Positions 54,179-62,640 of a stretch of 64,000 bases of DNA are shown here, one piece after another. The DNA is from Paraburkholderia tagetis (GTDB lineage: Bacteria; Pseudomonadota; Gammaproteobacteria; Burkholderiales; Burkholderiaceae), in the NCBI RefSeq assembly GCF_022213065.1, contig NZ_JAKLJA010000021.1, positions 1 through 64,000 of the forward strand, written 5' to 3'. Position 1 is the first letter of the stretch. Each line of letters begins with the position of its first letter. Below the pieces are notes generated by a model that had not been told where the DNA came from, searched no databases, and was given only the letters and a program-made list of their open reading frames with translations. The position numbers were made by a program, and so were the translations under genes.

Positions 54179-55228
54179 ATGACGCAATACGCCACGACGC
54201 AATACCCCACGAAAGCCGCGAGTGCCGTCACCGTGAATGCACCCGGTCGACTGCATCTGGGCTTTCTCGATCCGGGCGCGTCACTCGGCCGGCGCTTCGG
54301 CAGCCTCGGGCTCGTGATCGACGGCATCAGCACGACGCTCGAAATGCGGCTCGCCCGCAGCCACAATCCTGGCGATAACAACGAAAGCGACAGCGATCAT
54401 TACGCCGCCCCGCCCTATGCGAGCGAGGAGCTGCCGCGCCTGCGCGCGCATATCGAGGCGCTCAAGCGCCTGAGCGGCCGGCGCGAATCGCTCGATGTGC
54501 GCTTGCGCCACGTGCTGCCGGTTCATGCGGGCCTCGGCTCCGGCACGCAGCTCGCGCTGTGCGCCGGTCATGCGTTCGCGCGGCTGCATCGGCTCGAACT
54601 CGACGCTACGCAGCTTGCACTCGCACTCGCGCGCGGCGCGCGCTCGGGCGTTGGCGTGGCGGGCTTCGAGCAAGGCGGGCTGATTCTCGACGGCGGTCCG
54701 CGCTCGGCAACGGAGCTGCCGCCCGTGCTGTCGCGCCTGGCGTTTCCCGACGAATGGCGCGTGCTGCTCGTGCTCGACGACGCGCGCAGCGGCTTGTCCG
54801 GTCCCGCCGAACGCCAGGCGATGGCCGCGTTGCCGCCGTTTCCGCAGGAGCTGGCCGCGCATGCCTGCCACCTCGCGCTGATGCAGATCCTGCCGGCCGC
54901 CGCGGAGCACGATTTCGCGCCGTTCGCGCGCGGCGTGAGCGAGTTGCAGGAACGCATTGGCCGCTATTTCGCGCCTTCGCAAGGCGGTATCTACACGAGC
55001 GCGGCCGTCGCGCGCGTGCTCGACTGGATCGGCGCGCGGCATCGCGCCGGCATTGGACAAAGCTCGTGGGGGCCCACGGGCTTCGCGATCCTGGCCTCGC
55101 ACGACGAGGCCGCCCACGCCGTGGCGGCGGCGCGCGAGGCCGGTGTGGTCGGTCCCACGCTGCGGCTCGAAATCGTCAAGGGGCGCAACGCGGGCGCAAC
55201 CGTCATTCATGCGCCGGGCAATGCCTGA
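54179..55228 (+). CDS. Beta-ribofuranosylaminobenzene 5'-phosphate synthase (H4MPT biosynthesis)
   Basis: This 349-residue GHMP-kinase-fold enzyme makes beta-RFAP, the first committed step of tetrahydromethanopterin synthesis. Visible motifs are APGRLHLGFLDPG near residue 20, VLPVHAGLGSGTQLALCAGHAFARL near 115 (the GHMP glycine loop), ARSGVGVAGFEQGGLILDGG and GQSSWGPTGFA near 290. The ATG at 54179 follows gaggaag; the frame is open to 54014 but the extension is unlike the family. It heads the H4MPT operon, followed 37 bp later by MtdB. Confidence 0.92.
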   Translation: MTQYATTQYPTKAASAVTVNAPGRLHLGFLDPGASLGRRFGSLGLVIDGISTTLEMRLARSHNPGDNNESDSDHYAAPPYASEELPRLRAHIEALKRLSGRRESLDVRLRHVLPVHAGLGSGTQLALCAGHAFARLHRLELDATQLALALARGARSGVGVAGFEQGGLILDGGPRSATELPPVLSRLAFPDEWRVLLVLDDARSGLSGPAERQAMAALPPFPQELAAHACHLALMQILPAAAEHDFAPFARGVSELQERIGRYFAPSQGGIYTSAAVARVLDWIGARHRAGIGQSSWGPTGFAILASHDEAAHAVAAAREAGVVGPTLRLEIVKGRNAGATVIHAPGNA

Positions 55229-55265
55229 CGCCCTCTTTCAACCTCTCTTGCACATCGGACAAACG

Positions 55266-56195
55266 ATGGAACGCCCCTTCATTCTCCACATGTTCACGCC
55301 GACCCGGCAGATGAGCCCATTCGACGTGAACATGGCCGTCGATGCGGGATACCAGGTCGTCGTGCCCTACGCCGACGTCGGCATCGACAACATCGCGGCC
55401 CTCACGCAGGACGCCATCTTTTCGCGCGGCCCCAAAGGCGTGGCGCGCACGGGTCTGTTCATCGGCGGACGCGACGTCGTGCTGGCCGCCGACATGCTCA
55501 AGCGCGCGCGCGAAGCGATGGTGCCGCCGTTCGAGGTCTCCGTGTTCGCCGACCCGAGCGGCGCCTACACGACAGCGGCCGCGCTGGTCGCGAGCGTCGA
55601 ATGGCATCTGCGGCGCACGCACGGTGAAGCGCTCGAAGGCAAGCGCGTGGTCGTGCTGGGCGGCACGGGACCCGTGGGCGTAATCGCGGGCGTGCTGGCC
55701 GCGCGCGCGGGCGCGCTCGTGTCGATCGCCAGCAGTCGAGGTCTCGAAGCCGCACAGGCCGCGAGCGGGCGCATCAACGCGCGCTTCGACGTGCAGACGC
55801 GCGGCGCCGATGCCCAGCTCACCGAAGCGCTCGACACCACGCTTGCGCGCGCCGAGCTGGTGTTCGCGACCGCAGCGGCGGGCGTGCAGGTGATGAACAC
55901 GCGTCAAGTCGATCAGGCGTCCCAACTACTCGTGGCCGCCGATGTGAACGCGGTGCCGCCAGCCGGCATCGACGGCGTGGGCGTCGCCGACGACGGCAAG
56001 CCGTTCGGAATGCACCGTGCGCTCGGCATTGGCGCGCTGGCGATCGGCAACGTCAAATACCAGGTGCAGCGGCGCTTGTTCGAACGCATGCTCGCGAGCA
56101 CCAGGCCGGTCTACCTCGGCTTCGAAGAGGCCTTCGCGCTCGCACGCGAGGTCGTGGCCGAAGGTGAGGCCAAGAGCGAAGTTCAGGCAGCGTGA
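55266..56195 (+). CDS. mtdB: Methylene-H4MPT dehydrogenase
   Basis: This 309-residue NAD(P)-dependent enzyme oxidises methylene-H4MPT to methenyl-H4MPT. The N-terminal part (MSPFDVNMAVDAGYQVVVPY) and the Rossmann segment VVVLGGTGPVGVIAGVLAARAGA near residue 125 match MtdB, as do VAADVNAVPPAGIDGVG and ALGIGALAIGNVKYQ. An in-frame ATG at 55221 overlaps the previous stop. I choose 55266 because the alignment begins there. It would be the second step of formaldehyde oxidation after Fae. Confidence 0.92.
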   Translation: MERPFILHMFTPTRQMSPFDVNMAVDAGYQVVVPYADVGIDNIAALTQDAIFSRGPKGVARTGLFIGGRDVVLAADMLKRAREAMVPPFEVSVFADPSGAYTTAAALVASVEWHLRRTHGEALEGKRVVVLGGTGPVGVIAGVLAARAGALVSIASSRGLEAAQAASGRINARFDVQTRGADAQLTEALDTTLARAELVFATAAAGVQVMNTRQVDQASQLLVAADVNAVPPAGIDGVGVADDGKPFGMHRALGIGALAIGNVKYQVQRRLFERMLASTRPVYLGFEEAFALAREVVAEGEAKSEVQAA

Positions 56196-56289
56196 GGCCC
56201 GTGTGATCCCGCGTGATCCCACCCGAAGCCGCGATGCGCCACGCGCAGCCCAACCATTACCGCGGCTACCGCTGCAAAGAGGCGCGTTC

Positions 56290-57498
56290 GTGACGCGGCC
56301 CGCCATTGTCGTGGCCGGGCTCTGCGCGCGGATGCTCGCGGAGTCGGCGCGTCGCGCGGGCTGGCGCGTCATTGCGCTCGACCTGTTCGGCGACAGCGAT
56401 ACGCGTGGCGCCGCGCAGCGCTGGCATCCGGTCGGCCAGGCCGCGACGCTCGCGCTCGATCCGGCGCGCACGCGCGCGGCGCTGGAGCGCGCGAGCTTCG
56501 AGCCCGGCGTGATGGGCTGGATCGCGGGCAGCGGCTTCGAGGCCTGCCCCGCGCTGCTGCGCACGCCCATTGCGGGGTTGCCGCTCATCGGCAATGCGGC
56601 GCCGGCCCATGACGCCATGCGTATGCCCAGCCGCTTTTTTTCCATGTTGAGCGAGCACGGCATTGCCTTTCCCGACACGCGGATGGAGCCCCCGCCCGAC
56701 ATGAGCGGGTGGTTACGCAAGGAGGCTTCGGGTACGGGCGGCTGGCATATTCGCCTTGCGGATTCAGCCAACGGATCAGCCCATGACGCGCGCGACGGCG
56801 TCTATTACCAGCGGTTTTGCGAAGGCCGACCGATGTCGGCGCTCTTTCTCGCCGATGGCCGCCACGCGACCGTGCTGGGCATCAACGAACAGCTCGTCTC
56901 GCGGCATGGGGAACATCCGTTCGCCTGGCGCGGCGCGATCGGCCCCGTGCAGGTGGGCGCCCCACTCGCGGATGCGGTGCGCCACGCCGTGCAGGCGATC
57001 GTCGCGGCTAGCGGGCTCGTGGGGCTCAACAGCCTCGATTTCCTGAGCGACGGCGAAGGTTGCGTCGTCCTCGAAGTCAACGCGCGCCCGTCGGCCACGA
57101 TGGCGCTCTACGACTGCGATCCCCATGCCCCGCTGCTCGCGCGTCACGTGCGCGCTTGCCAGGGCGAGTCTCTTGAAACGCGCGAAGTAGAAGCAGTAGA
57201 AGCAGTAGAAGGCGCCATCGCGCACACGCCGCCCGTGCGCGGCCAACTCGTGGTGTTCGCGCAGGAAGATTACGCCATCACGCCCGCATTCGAAGATCAG
57301 GCGCGGCGGCTTGGCTGGTGCCACGACATTCCCGTGGCCGGCAGCGCGATTGCTGCCGGCACGCCGCTTTGCACTGTCTCGGCAGCCTGTGCGCCGGGCA
57401 CATCCGTGGATGCGGTGCGCGCCACCCTCGCCGCCCGCGCCGCCGCCATCGAACCCTTGCTGAAGGTGTCCCATGAACGCTCATTCGCCCCTCGTTGA
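56290..57498 (+). CDS. ATP-grasp protein of the H4MPT cluster
   Basis: This 402-residue protein has a preATP-grasp-like N-terminus (AIVVAGLCARMLAESARRAGW) and an ATP-grasp domain with LVGLNSLDFLSDGEGCVVLEVNARPSATM near residue 250, where the metal-binding Glu and Asn lie. ATP-grasp proteins of this type occur in methylotroph H4MPT gene sets and are thought to act in cofactor synthesis; the exact reaction is not known to me. The GTG at 56290 follows agagg; a GTG at 56203 is an alternative. The end overlaps Mch by 26 bp. Confidence 0.8.
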   Translation: MTRPAIVVAGLCARMLAESARRAGWRVIALDLFGDSDTRGAAQRWHPVGQAATLALDPARTRAALERASFEPGVMGWIAGSGFEACPALLRTPIAGLPLIGNAAPAHDAMRMPSRFFSMLSEHGIAFPDTRMEPPPDMSGWLRKEASGTGGWHIRLADSANGSAHDARDGVYYQRFCEGRPMSALFLADGRHATVLGINEQLVSRHGEHPFAWRGAIGPVQVGAPLADAVRHAVQAIVAASGLVGLNSLDFLSDGEGCVVLEVNARPSATMALYDCDPHAPLLARHVRACQGESLETREVEAVEAVEGAIAHTPPVRGQLVVFAQEDYAITPAFEDQARRLGWCHDIPVAGSAIAAGTPLCTVSAACAPGTSVDAVRATLAARAAAIEPLLKVSHERSFAPR

Positions 57499-58510
57499 AC
57501 ACGTTGCGCATGCAACCGCATCCGCATCGCTCAGCGTCAACGCACTCGCACAGTCCTTGCTCGCCACGCTCCTCGAACGGCAGACCGAGCTGGGCATCAC
57601 CGCGCGCCGCGACGCGCGCGGCGTGCTGATCGTCGATGCCGGCATCGACGCGCCCGGCAGCGTGGCCGCCGGCGCCGAGATCGCCGCGATCTGCATGGGC
57701 GGGCTTGGCACGGTGCGCGTGCGCGCGAGCAGCGGCGCCAGCGCGCGCGACGAATGGCCCACCGTGGTCGAGATTGCGAGCGCGCAACCCGTGCTCGCCT
57801 GCCTCGCAAGCCAGTACGCGGGCTGGAGTCTTTCCGCCTCGAAAGAGGAGACCGGCGGCAAGAAGTTCTTCGCGCTCGGCTCGGGACCGGCGCGCTCGCT
57901 CGCCTGCAAGGAGCCGCTTTACGAGGAACTCGGTTATCGCGACGTCTCGAAGCGCGGCTGCCTCGTGCTGGAGGTGGACCGCGCCCCGCCCGAAGTCGTC
58001 ATCGACAAGATCTTGCGCGATTGCGCGCTGCAGGCGCACGAGCTCACGCTGATCCTCACGCCCACGGCCAGCCGCGCGGGCACGACGCAAGTGGTCGCGC
58101 GCGCGCTCGAAGTGGCGCTGCACAAGGCGCATGTGCTGGGCTTCGCGCTCGGCGACATCGTCGAGGGCAGCGCAAGCGCGCCGCTGCCGCCGCCCGCGCG
58201 CGAAGCGATCGACGCGATGGGCCGCACCAACGACGCGATTCTCTATGGCGGACGCGTCCACCTTACCGTCAATGGCGGCGACGAAGCCGCGCGCGATCTC
58301 GCGCAGCGCCTGCCCTCGTCGGCCTCGCGCGACTTCGGCCGCTCGTTCGCCGAAATCTTCACCGAATACGACTACGACTTCTATCAGATCGACCCGGCCC
58401 TGTTCGCGCCCGCCGAGGTCTGGGTCAGCAGTCTCGCGACGGGCCGCACCTGGCACGCGGGCGCGACACGCTTCGACCTGCTGCATCCGCTGTGGCTCGG
58501 CGAGGCGTGA
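57473..58510 (+). CDS. mch: Methenyl-H4MPT cyclohydrolase
   Basis: This 345-residue cytosolic enzyme hydrolyses methenyl-H4MPT to formyl-H4MPT. Family segments are GAEIAAICMGGLGTVRV near residue 62, LACLASQYAGWSLS near 110, KFFALGSGPARSLACKEPLYEELGY (about 127-152), and a C-terminal region with EIFTEYDYDFYQIDP. The length matches family members. Its ATG lies inside the end of the upstream ATP-grasp gene, and the next gene follows after one base, so expression is tightly linked. Confidence 0.95.
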   Translation: MNAHSPLVEHVAHATASASLSVNALAQSLLATLLERQTELGITARRDARGVLIVDAGIDAPGSVAAGAEIAAICMGGLGTVRVRASSGASARDEWPTVVEIASAQPVLACLASQYAGWSLSASKEETGGKKFFALGSGPARSLACKEPLYEELGYRDVSKRGCLVLEVDRAPPEVVIDKILRDCALQAHELTLILTPTASRAGTTQVVARALEVALHKAHVLGFALGDIVEGSASAPLPPPAREAIDAMGRTNDAILYGGRVHLTVNGGDEAARDLAQRLPSSASRDFGRSFAEIFTEYDYDFYQIDPALFAPAEVWVSSLATGRTWHAGATRFDLLHPLWLGEA

Positions 58511-58511
58511 C

Positions 58512-59474
58512 ATGAGCACAAGCGCGAACCCAAGCGGACCGCGCGTCGCCATCATGACCGACGAGACCGGCTGGCACACCTCGCGCCTGAAGCGCGCGCT
58601 GCGCGAGCGCGGCGCGCAAGGGCGCTGCGTGGATCTCGCTGACTGCCGCATCGATACCACCTGGGCCGCGCACGGCCTCGTGATTCCGGGCTATGGCCGC
58701 GGCCTGCCCGATGCCGTGATCGTGCGCGGTATCGCGGGCGGCACGTTCGAGCAGGTGACCGTGCGCCTTGGCATCCTCCATGCGCTGCGCGAGCTGGGCG
58801 TGCCGGTCTACAACGACGCGCGTGCGATCGAGCGCAGCGTCGACAAGTCGATGACGTCGTTCCTGCTCCATCGCGCCGGTATCCCCACGCCGCCCGCGTG
58901 GGCCGGCGAGTCCGTGCCGCACGCGCGCCGCATCGTGATGCGCGAGGCGGCGGCGGGCCGCGAGGTCGTGCTCAAGCCGCTGTTCGGCTCGCAAGGCAAG
59001 GGGCTCGTGCGCCTTGCAGGAAGCGGTGAAAGCGGCTGCGCGGCGCTGCCTTCATTGCGGGCCTATGGCGGGCTCGCGTATATGCAGCGCTTCGTCCCGC
59101 CGGTCGCCACACCCGGCTTCGACTGGCGCGTGCTGGTGGTGGGCGGCAAGGCGGTCACGGCCATGCGGCGCGTGAGCGAGCACTGGGTTCACAACGTCGC
59201 GCAAGGCGGACGCTGCGAAGCCCAGCCGCTGACGCCCGCACTCGCGCAGCTCGCCGAGCGCGCGAGCGCCGCGCTCGGGCTCGACTATGCCGGCATCGAT
59301 CTGGTGCCTTGCCGCGCCACCGACGCTGGCGCCCAGGTCATCGAAGTCAACGGCGTGGCTGCGTGGCGCGGTTTGCAGTCCGTAACATCGTTCGATATCG
59401 CAGGCTGTATCGTCGACGACTTGCTCACGCGCAGGCTCGGGTACGTATGCACGCCGCGCGAGGCGGTCGCATGA
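58512..59474 (+). CDS. RimK-type ATP-grasp ligase of the H4MPT cluster
   Basis: This 320-residue ligase has RimK features: IMTDETGWHTSRLKRALRERG at the N-terminus, SVDKSMTSFLLHRAGIPTPPAW near residue 112, LKPLFGSQGKGLVRL (ATP lysine and glycine loop), and GLDYAGIDLVPC with IEVNGVAAWRGLQ at the metal site. RimK-type proteins add amino acids such as glutamate, and archaeal MptN adds glutamate to H4MPT. That role here is inference. The ATG follows the Mch stop by one base, and the stop overlaps the next start (ATGA). Confidence 0.82.
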   Translation: MSTSANPSGPRVAIMTDETGWHTSRLKRALRERGAQGRCVDLADCRIDTTWAAHGLVIPGYGRGLPDAVIVRGIAGGTFEQVTVRLGILHALRELGVPVYNDARAIERSVDKSMTSFLLHRAGIPTPPAWAGESVPHARRIVMREAAAGREVVLKPLFGSQGKGLVRLAGSGESGCAALPSLRAYGGLAYMQRFVPPVATPGFDWRVLVVGGKAVTAMRRVSEHWVHNVAQGGRCEAQPLTPALAQLAERASAALGLDYAGIDLVPCRATDAGAQVIEVNGVAAWRGLQSVTSFDIAGCIVDDLLTRRLGYVCTPREAVA

Positions 59475-60478
59475 GCGCGCGGCCGGAACAGAAGTTCATC
59501 CCCGCAGCGACGACAGCGACGGTAGCGGCGATCGAAGCCGCATTTCTCTGGGCCTGCGAGCAGGACGTCGTGTGCGCGAAGCCCGGCAACGTCAGCGTCG
59601 CCTCAGCCGGGCACGGCATGAACGCGGAACATTTTCTCGCCAGCGCGCGAGCGGCCTGCACGCCGCTCGCGCGTGCCGGCGCGTCGGTGGGCGCACGCAT
59701 CGAGGCGGCCATCGCCAGCACGCGTGCCGTGGCCGGGTGCAATACCAATCTCGGCATCGTATTGCTCTGTGCACCGCTTGCTGCCGCGTTCGCTGCCGCA
59801 TTCGAAGCCAGTACGACGCCGGCCGCATTGCCCGCCGCATTGCCCGCCTGCGCGGCATCCTTGCGAGAGGTACTGCGCGCATTGAGCGTGGAGGACGCCT
59901 GCGCCGCCTATCGCGCGATCGCGCTTGCGAATCCAGGCGGACTCGGCGCGGCGGACAGCCAGAGTGTCGGCACGACGCCCACGGTCGATCTGCGCGCCGC
60001 CATGACGCTCGCCGCCGGGCGCGACAGCATCGCGCGCCAGTACGCCGAAGACTTCCGCGACGTGCTGGGCTTCGGCCTCGCCACGTTTCGCGCGGCCTGC
60101 GCCGCACGGTCCACTGCGCGGTCCGCCGCACGGTCCGCTTCACCCACGCCCCTCGCCGACGCGGTGCTGCTCACCTGGTTCGGCTTCCTCGCGCGCTGGC
60201 CCGATTCGCACATCGCGCGCAAGCACGGCAACGCCTGCGCGCAGCGCGTTTCGGACGAAGCGGCGGCGTGGCTCGCGCAGGGCGACGCGCGCCTTTGCGC
60301 ACCGCATGCGCTCGACGACTGGGACGCGGCGCTCAAGGCCAGCGGAATCAATCCGGGCACGAGCGCGGACCTCACGGTCGCGACGCTCTTCGCGGCCGCC
60401 TGCCTCGACCCGTCGATGATTGCGCCTTTAACCGATTTTTCACTGGCTTCAACGGAGACAACCACATGGCAAAGATAG
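59471..60478 (+). CDS. CitG/MdcB-like triphosphoribosyl-dephospho-CoA synthase family protein
   Basis: This 335-residue protein shows CitG-family features: the KPGNVS motif near residue 38, a histidine shortly after (AGHGMNAEHFLAS), CNTNLGIVLLCAPLAAA near 93-108, and a C-terminal GINPGTSADLTVATLFAA. The same family member is found in methylotroph H4MPT clusters, where its real substrate is unsettled. It overlaps the RimK-type gene by 4 bp and the Fae gene by 13 bp. An ARSTARSAARSAS stretch encodes a short repeat insert. Confidence 0.83.
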   Translation: MSARPEQKFIPAATTATVAAIEAAFLWACEQDVVCAKPGNVSVASAGHGMNAEHFLASARAACTPLARAGASVGARIEAAIASTRAVAGCNTNLGIVLLCAPLAAAFAAAFEASTTPAALPAALPACAASLREVLRALSVEDACAAYRAIALANPGGLGAADSQSVGTTPTVDLRAAMTLAAGRDSIARQYAEDFRDVLGFGLATFRAACAARSTARSAARSASPTPLADAVLLTWFGFLARWPDSHIARKHGNACAQRVSDEAAAWLAQGDARLCAPHALDDWDAALKASGINPGTSADLTVATLFAAACLDPSMIAPLTDFSLASTETTTWQR

Positions 60479-60975
60479 ATCGCGTACTCGTTGGCGAATC
60501 GCTCGTGGGCGAAGGCAACGAAGTCGCGCACATCGACCTGATCGTCGGCCCGCGCGGCTCGGCGGCGGAAAGCGCGTTCTGCAACGCACTCACCAACAAC
60601 AAGGATGGCTTCACCTCGCTGCTCGCCGTGGTCGCGCCCAACCTGCTCGCCAAGCCCAACACGGTGCTGTTCAACAAAGTGACGATCAAAGGCGCGAAGC
60701 AGGCGGTGCAGATGTTCGGCCCGGCGCAGCGCGCGGTGGCGCTCGCGGTTGCGGACAGCGTGGAAGACGGCACGATTCCCGCCGACGAAGCCGACGACGT
60801 CTTTATCAGCGTGGGCGTGTTCATTCACTGGCAGGCCGAGGACGACCAGAAGATCCAGGACTACAACTATCGCGCGACGCGCGAGGCGCTCAAGCGCGCC
60901 GTGAACCGCGAACCGCGCGCGGCCGAGGTGGTGCGCCGCAAGGGCGAGACGAAGCATCCGTTCGCCGCGAACTGA
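60466..60975 (+). CDS. fae: Formaldehyde-activating enzyme
   Basis: This 169-residue enzyme joins formaldehyde and H4MPT to give methylene-H4MPT. It begins MAKIDRVLVGESLVGEGNEVAHIDLIVG, with the catalytic His (AHIDLI) at the usual place, and closely follows the Fae pattern to the end (RKGETKHPFAAN). The ATG at 60466 follows ggaga and lies inside the end of the CitG-like gene. It is the entry enzyme for formaldehyde, including that released by the trimethylamine and dimethylamine systems in this window. Confidence 0.96.
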   Translation: MAKIDRVLVGESLVGEGNEVAHIDLIVGPRGSAAESAFCNALTNNKDGFTSLLAVVAPNLLAKPNTVLFNKVTIKGAKQAVQMFGPAQRAVALAVADSVEDGTIPADEADDVFISVGVFIHWQAEDDQKIQDYNYRATREALKRAVNREPRAAEVVRRKGETKHPFAAN

Positions 60976-61092
60976 GCGGCGCGCGCGACCCAGGCACTCA
61001 ACTCATCGAGCGCACCGGGCGGGGCGCTCCTGCGTTGCACACCACACCGGCGACACCGGACGGAGCTTGACAAGCCCCGTCCGTCTGCCCGT

Positions 61093-61617
61093 TCAAAACG
61101 TCCCTTCCGGCGGAAACATACCCGCGCCGAGCAGCGCAAGCGCCGCGCCCTCGCGCTTGTACGCGGGGGCCACACTCGCGCGACGCCGCTCGATCGTCAC
61201 GCCCACCGCCTTCACATTCGCGAACTTGTTCGGCTTCACTAGCGCAACCCGCACCCAGTGCGCGCCGAAATCGACCAGCAGCATTTGCGCAATCACCTCG
61301 GCCAGCGCCTCGAGCAGTTGCACGCCATGATTCGACAGCAAGGCCTGCAACGCACCGTGGACTTTCCCATAGTCGATGGTGTCGTTGATCGCGTCGGTAT
61401 CGCACGCGCGGCTGCGCGGCAGGCCCGCCCAGAGATCGATCTGCACCGGTTGCGGGTCGTGGAGTTCCTCCGGGTCGATGCCGATCACCGTCTCGCCGGT
61501 AAAGCCCTCGATAAAGATGAGATCCATCGGTTGCGCGCCCTCGCCTTCAATGTGGCGCGCCGCGTTGGCTGCCCGCCTCGCGGGCCGGTCGAACATGCTG
61601 GTGTCGATTGCGTTCAT
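61093..61617 (-). CDS. Dihydroneopterin aldolase-like protein (FolB family)
   Basis: This 174-residue protein has the FolB fold with extra N-terminal residues. Segments are DLIFIEGFTGETVIGIDPEEL near residue 32 (catalytic-type Glu region), NDTIDYGKVHGALQALLS, LLEALAEVIAQMLLVDFG and VALVKPNKFANVKAVGVTIER. FolB-like proteins act on dihydroneopterin; in this cluster one may serve the methanopterin branch. The ATG at 61617 follows gagagga. It is convergent with Fae and divergent from the flavoprotein gene. Confidence 0.87.
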   Translation of the reverse strand: MNAIDTSMFDRPARRAANAARHIEGEGAQPMDLIFIEGFTGETVIGIDPEELHDPQPVQIDLWAGLPRSRACDTDAINDTIDYGKVHGALQALLSNHGVQLLEALAEVIAQMLLVDFGAHWVRVALVKPNKFANVKAVGVTIERRRASVAPAYKREGAALALLGAGMFPPEGTF

Positions 61618-61740
61618 GCTTGCTCCTCTCGCTTGCCCTGGATGGGTCGGCCCGATCCCATGCAAGAACCGTCCCAGGCACGAATGTCGCAAGTAGAACC
61701 CGCGTAATGGCTCACGGCAGGTTCACGGCAACGCGACAGT

Positions 61741-61783
61741 GCGGCAAATACGCGGCAAATACGCGGCAAATACGCGGCAAAAC
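61741..61783. repeat. Four tandem 11-bp units (gcggcaaatac)
   Basis: Three exact copies of gcggcaaatac and a fourth shortened copy (gcggcaaaac) lie head to tail from 61741 to 61783. The unit length is the same as in the arrays at 27861 and 42061, but the sequence is different. Confidence 0.92.
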
Positions 61784-61897
61784 GCGGTTCTGGCGTGGCA
61801 AAGCGCATCTGGCACGCCGCGCGCCCGGTGACACTGTGTATCGCAAACTGCGCAAGCTGCCAGCCGAATCAAAAATCGCATGTGAACACCGCGCCCG

Positions 61898-61938
61898 ACA
61901 ACGACCCGATAACGACCCCACAACGACCCGATAACGAC
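61898..61938. repeat. Two identical 19-bp direct repeats upstream of the flavoprotein gene
   Basis: The sequence acaacgacccgataacgac occurs at 61898-61916 and again at 61920-61938. The second copy ends 12 bp before the ATG. Confidence 0.88.
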
Positions 61939-61950
61939 AGCAGACAGACA

Positions 61951-62574
61951 ATGACCCGAGCGCATCCATCGAACCAGGCGCACCCAACCCACGAAGGCCA
62001 GGACGACGCGGCACTGGCGAGGCCTCGCCTTGCATGGGCCATCACCGGATCGGGGCATTGCCTCGAAGAATCGCTCGCGCTTGCCGCCGAGATGCCGAAC
62101 GTCGACCTGTTTCTCTCGCGCGCCGCCGAGGAAGTGCTGCCGCTCTACAAGATCGGCATCGCGCAGCTAAAGGCGCGCTTTCGCGTGTTCCGCGACAACA
62201 GCGCGAGCGCCGTGCCGGTGGGCATGTTCTACGAAGCGGGTCTCTATCACACGCTCGTGATTGCCCCGGCCACCAGCAACACCGTGGCGAAATGCGCGTT
62301 CGGCATCTCGGACACGCTGCCGACCAATCTGTTCGCCCAGGCCGGCAAGCTCGGTATTCCCGGCATCATCTTTGCATGCGACACGGAACCGGTCGTGGTC
62401 ACGAAAAGCCCGTTGGACTGGGTCGAACTGCGGCCGCGCAACATCGAGTTGCACAACGTCGAGCGCCTGCGCCAGATCGATCACTGCGTGGTAGCCAATT
62501 CGATCGATGCGCTGCGCGCGGCGCTCGACACGCGCTATCGAACGCTCGGCCTGCTTGCGGCCGTGTCTGAATAA
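61951..62574 (+). CDS. Flavoprotein of the H4MPT cluster (DmrB/archaeoflavoprotein-like)
   Basis: This 207-residue flavoprotein-family protein shows RLAWAITGSGHCLEESLALA near residue 28, the Cys-decarboxylase-like FMN region TLVIAPATSNTVAKCAFGISDTLPTNLFAQA (about 107-137) and IPGIIFACDTEP. Such proteins in methylotroph clusters are proposed dihydromethanopterin reductases (DmrB type). The ATG at 61951 is chosen because the family sequence follows; the frame is open to 61795. Downstream, 66 bp away, is the dihydropteroate-synthase-like gene. Confidence 0.85.
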   Translation: MTRAHPSNQAHPTHEGQDDAALARPRLAWAITGSGHCLEESLALAAEMPNVDLFLSRAAEEVLPLYKIGIAQLKARFRVFRDNSASAVPVGMFYEAGLYHTLVIAPATSNTVAKCAFGISDTLPTNLFAQAGKLGIPGIIFACDTEPVVVTKSPLDWVELRPRNIELHNVERLRQIDHCVVANSIDALRAALDTRYRTLGLLAAVSE

Positions 62575-62640
62575 CCCGGTTGGTTGACGATAAAAGCGAC
62601 GATCAAAGCAACGATCCAAAGCGAGCCCGACTCACACACC

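Larger units (their letters stand above)
61618..61950. promoter_or_regulatory. Divergent promoter region with two tandem arrays
   Basis: This 333-bp space between the FolB-like and flavoprotein genes contains the four-unit 11-bp array at 61741-61783 and a pair of identical 19-bp repeats at 61898-61916 and 61920-61938. No gene is seen. Confidence 0.7.
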
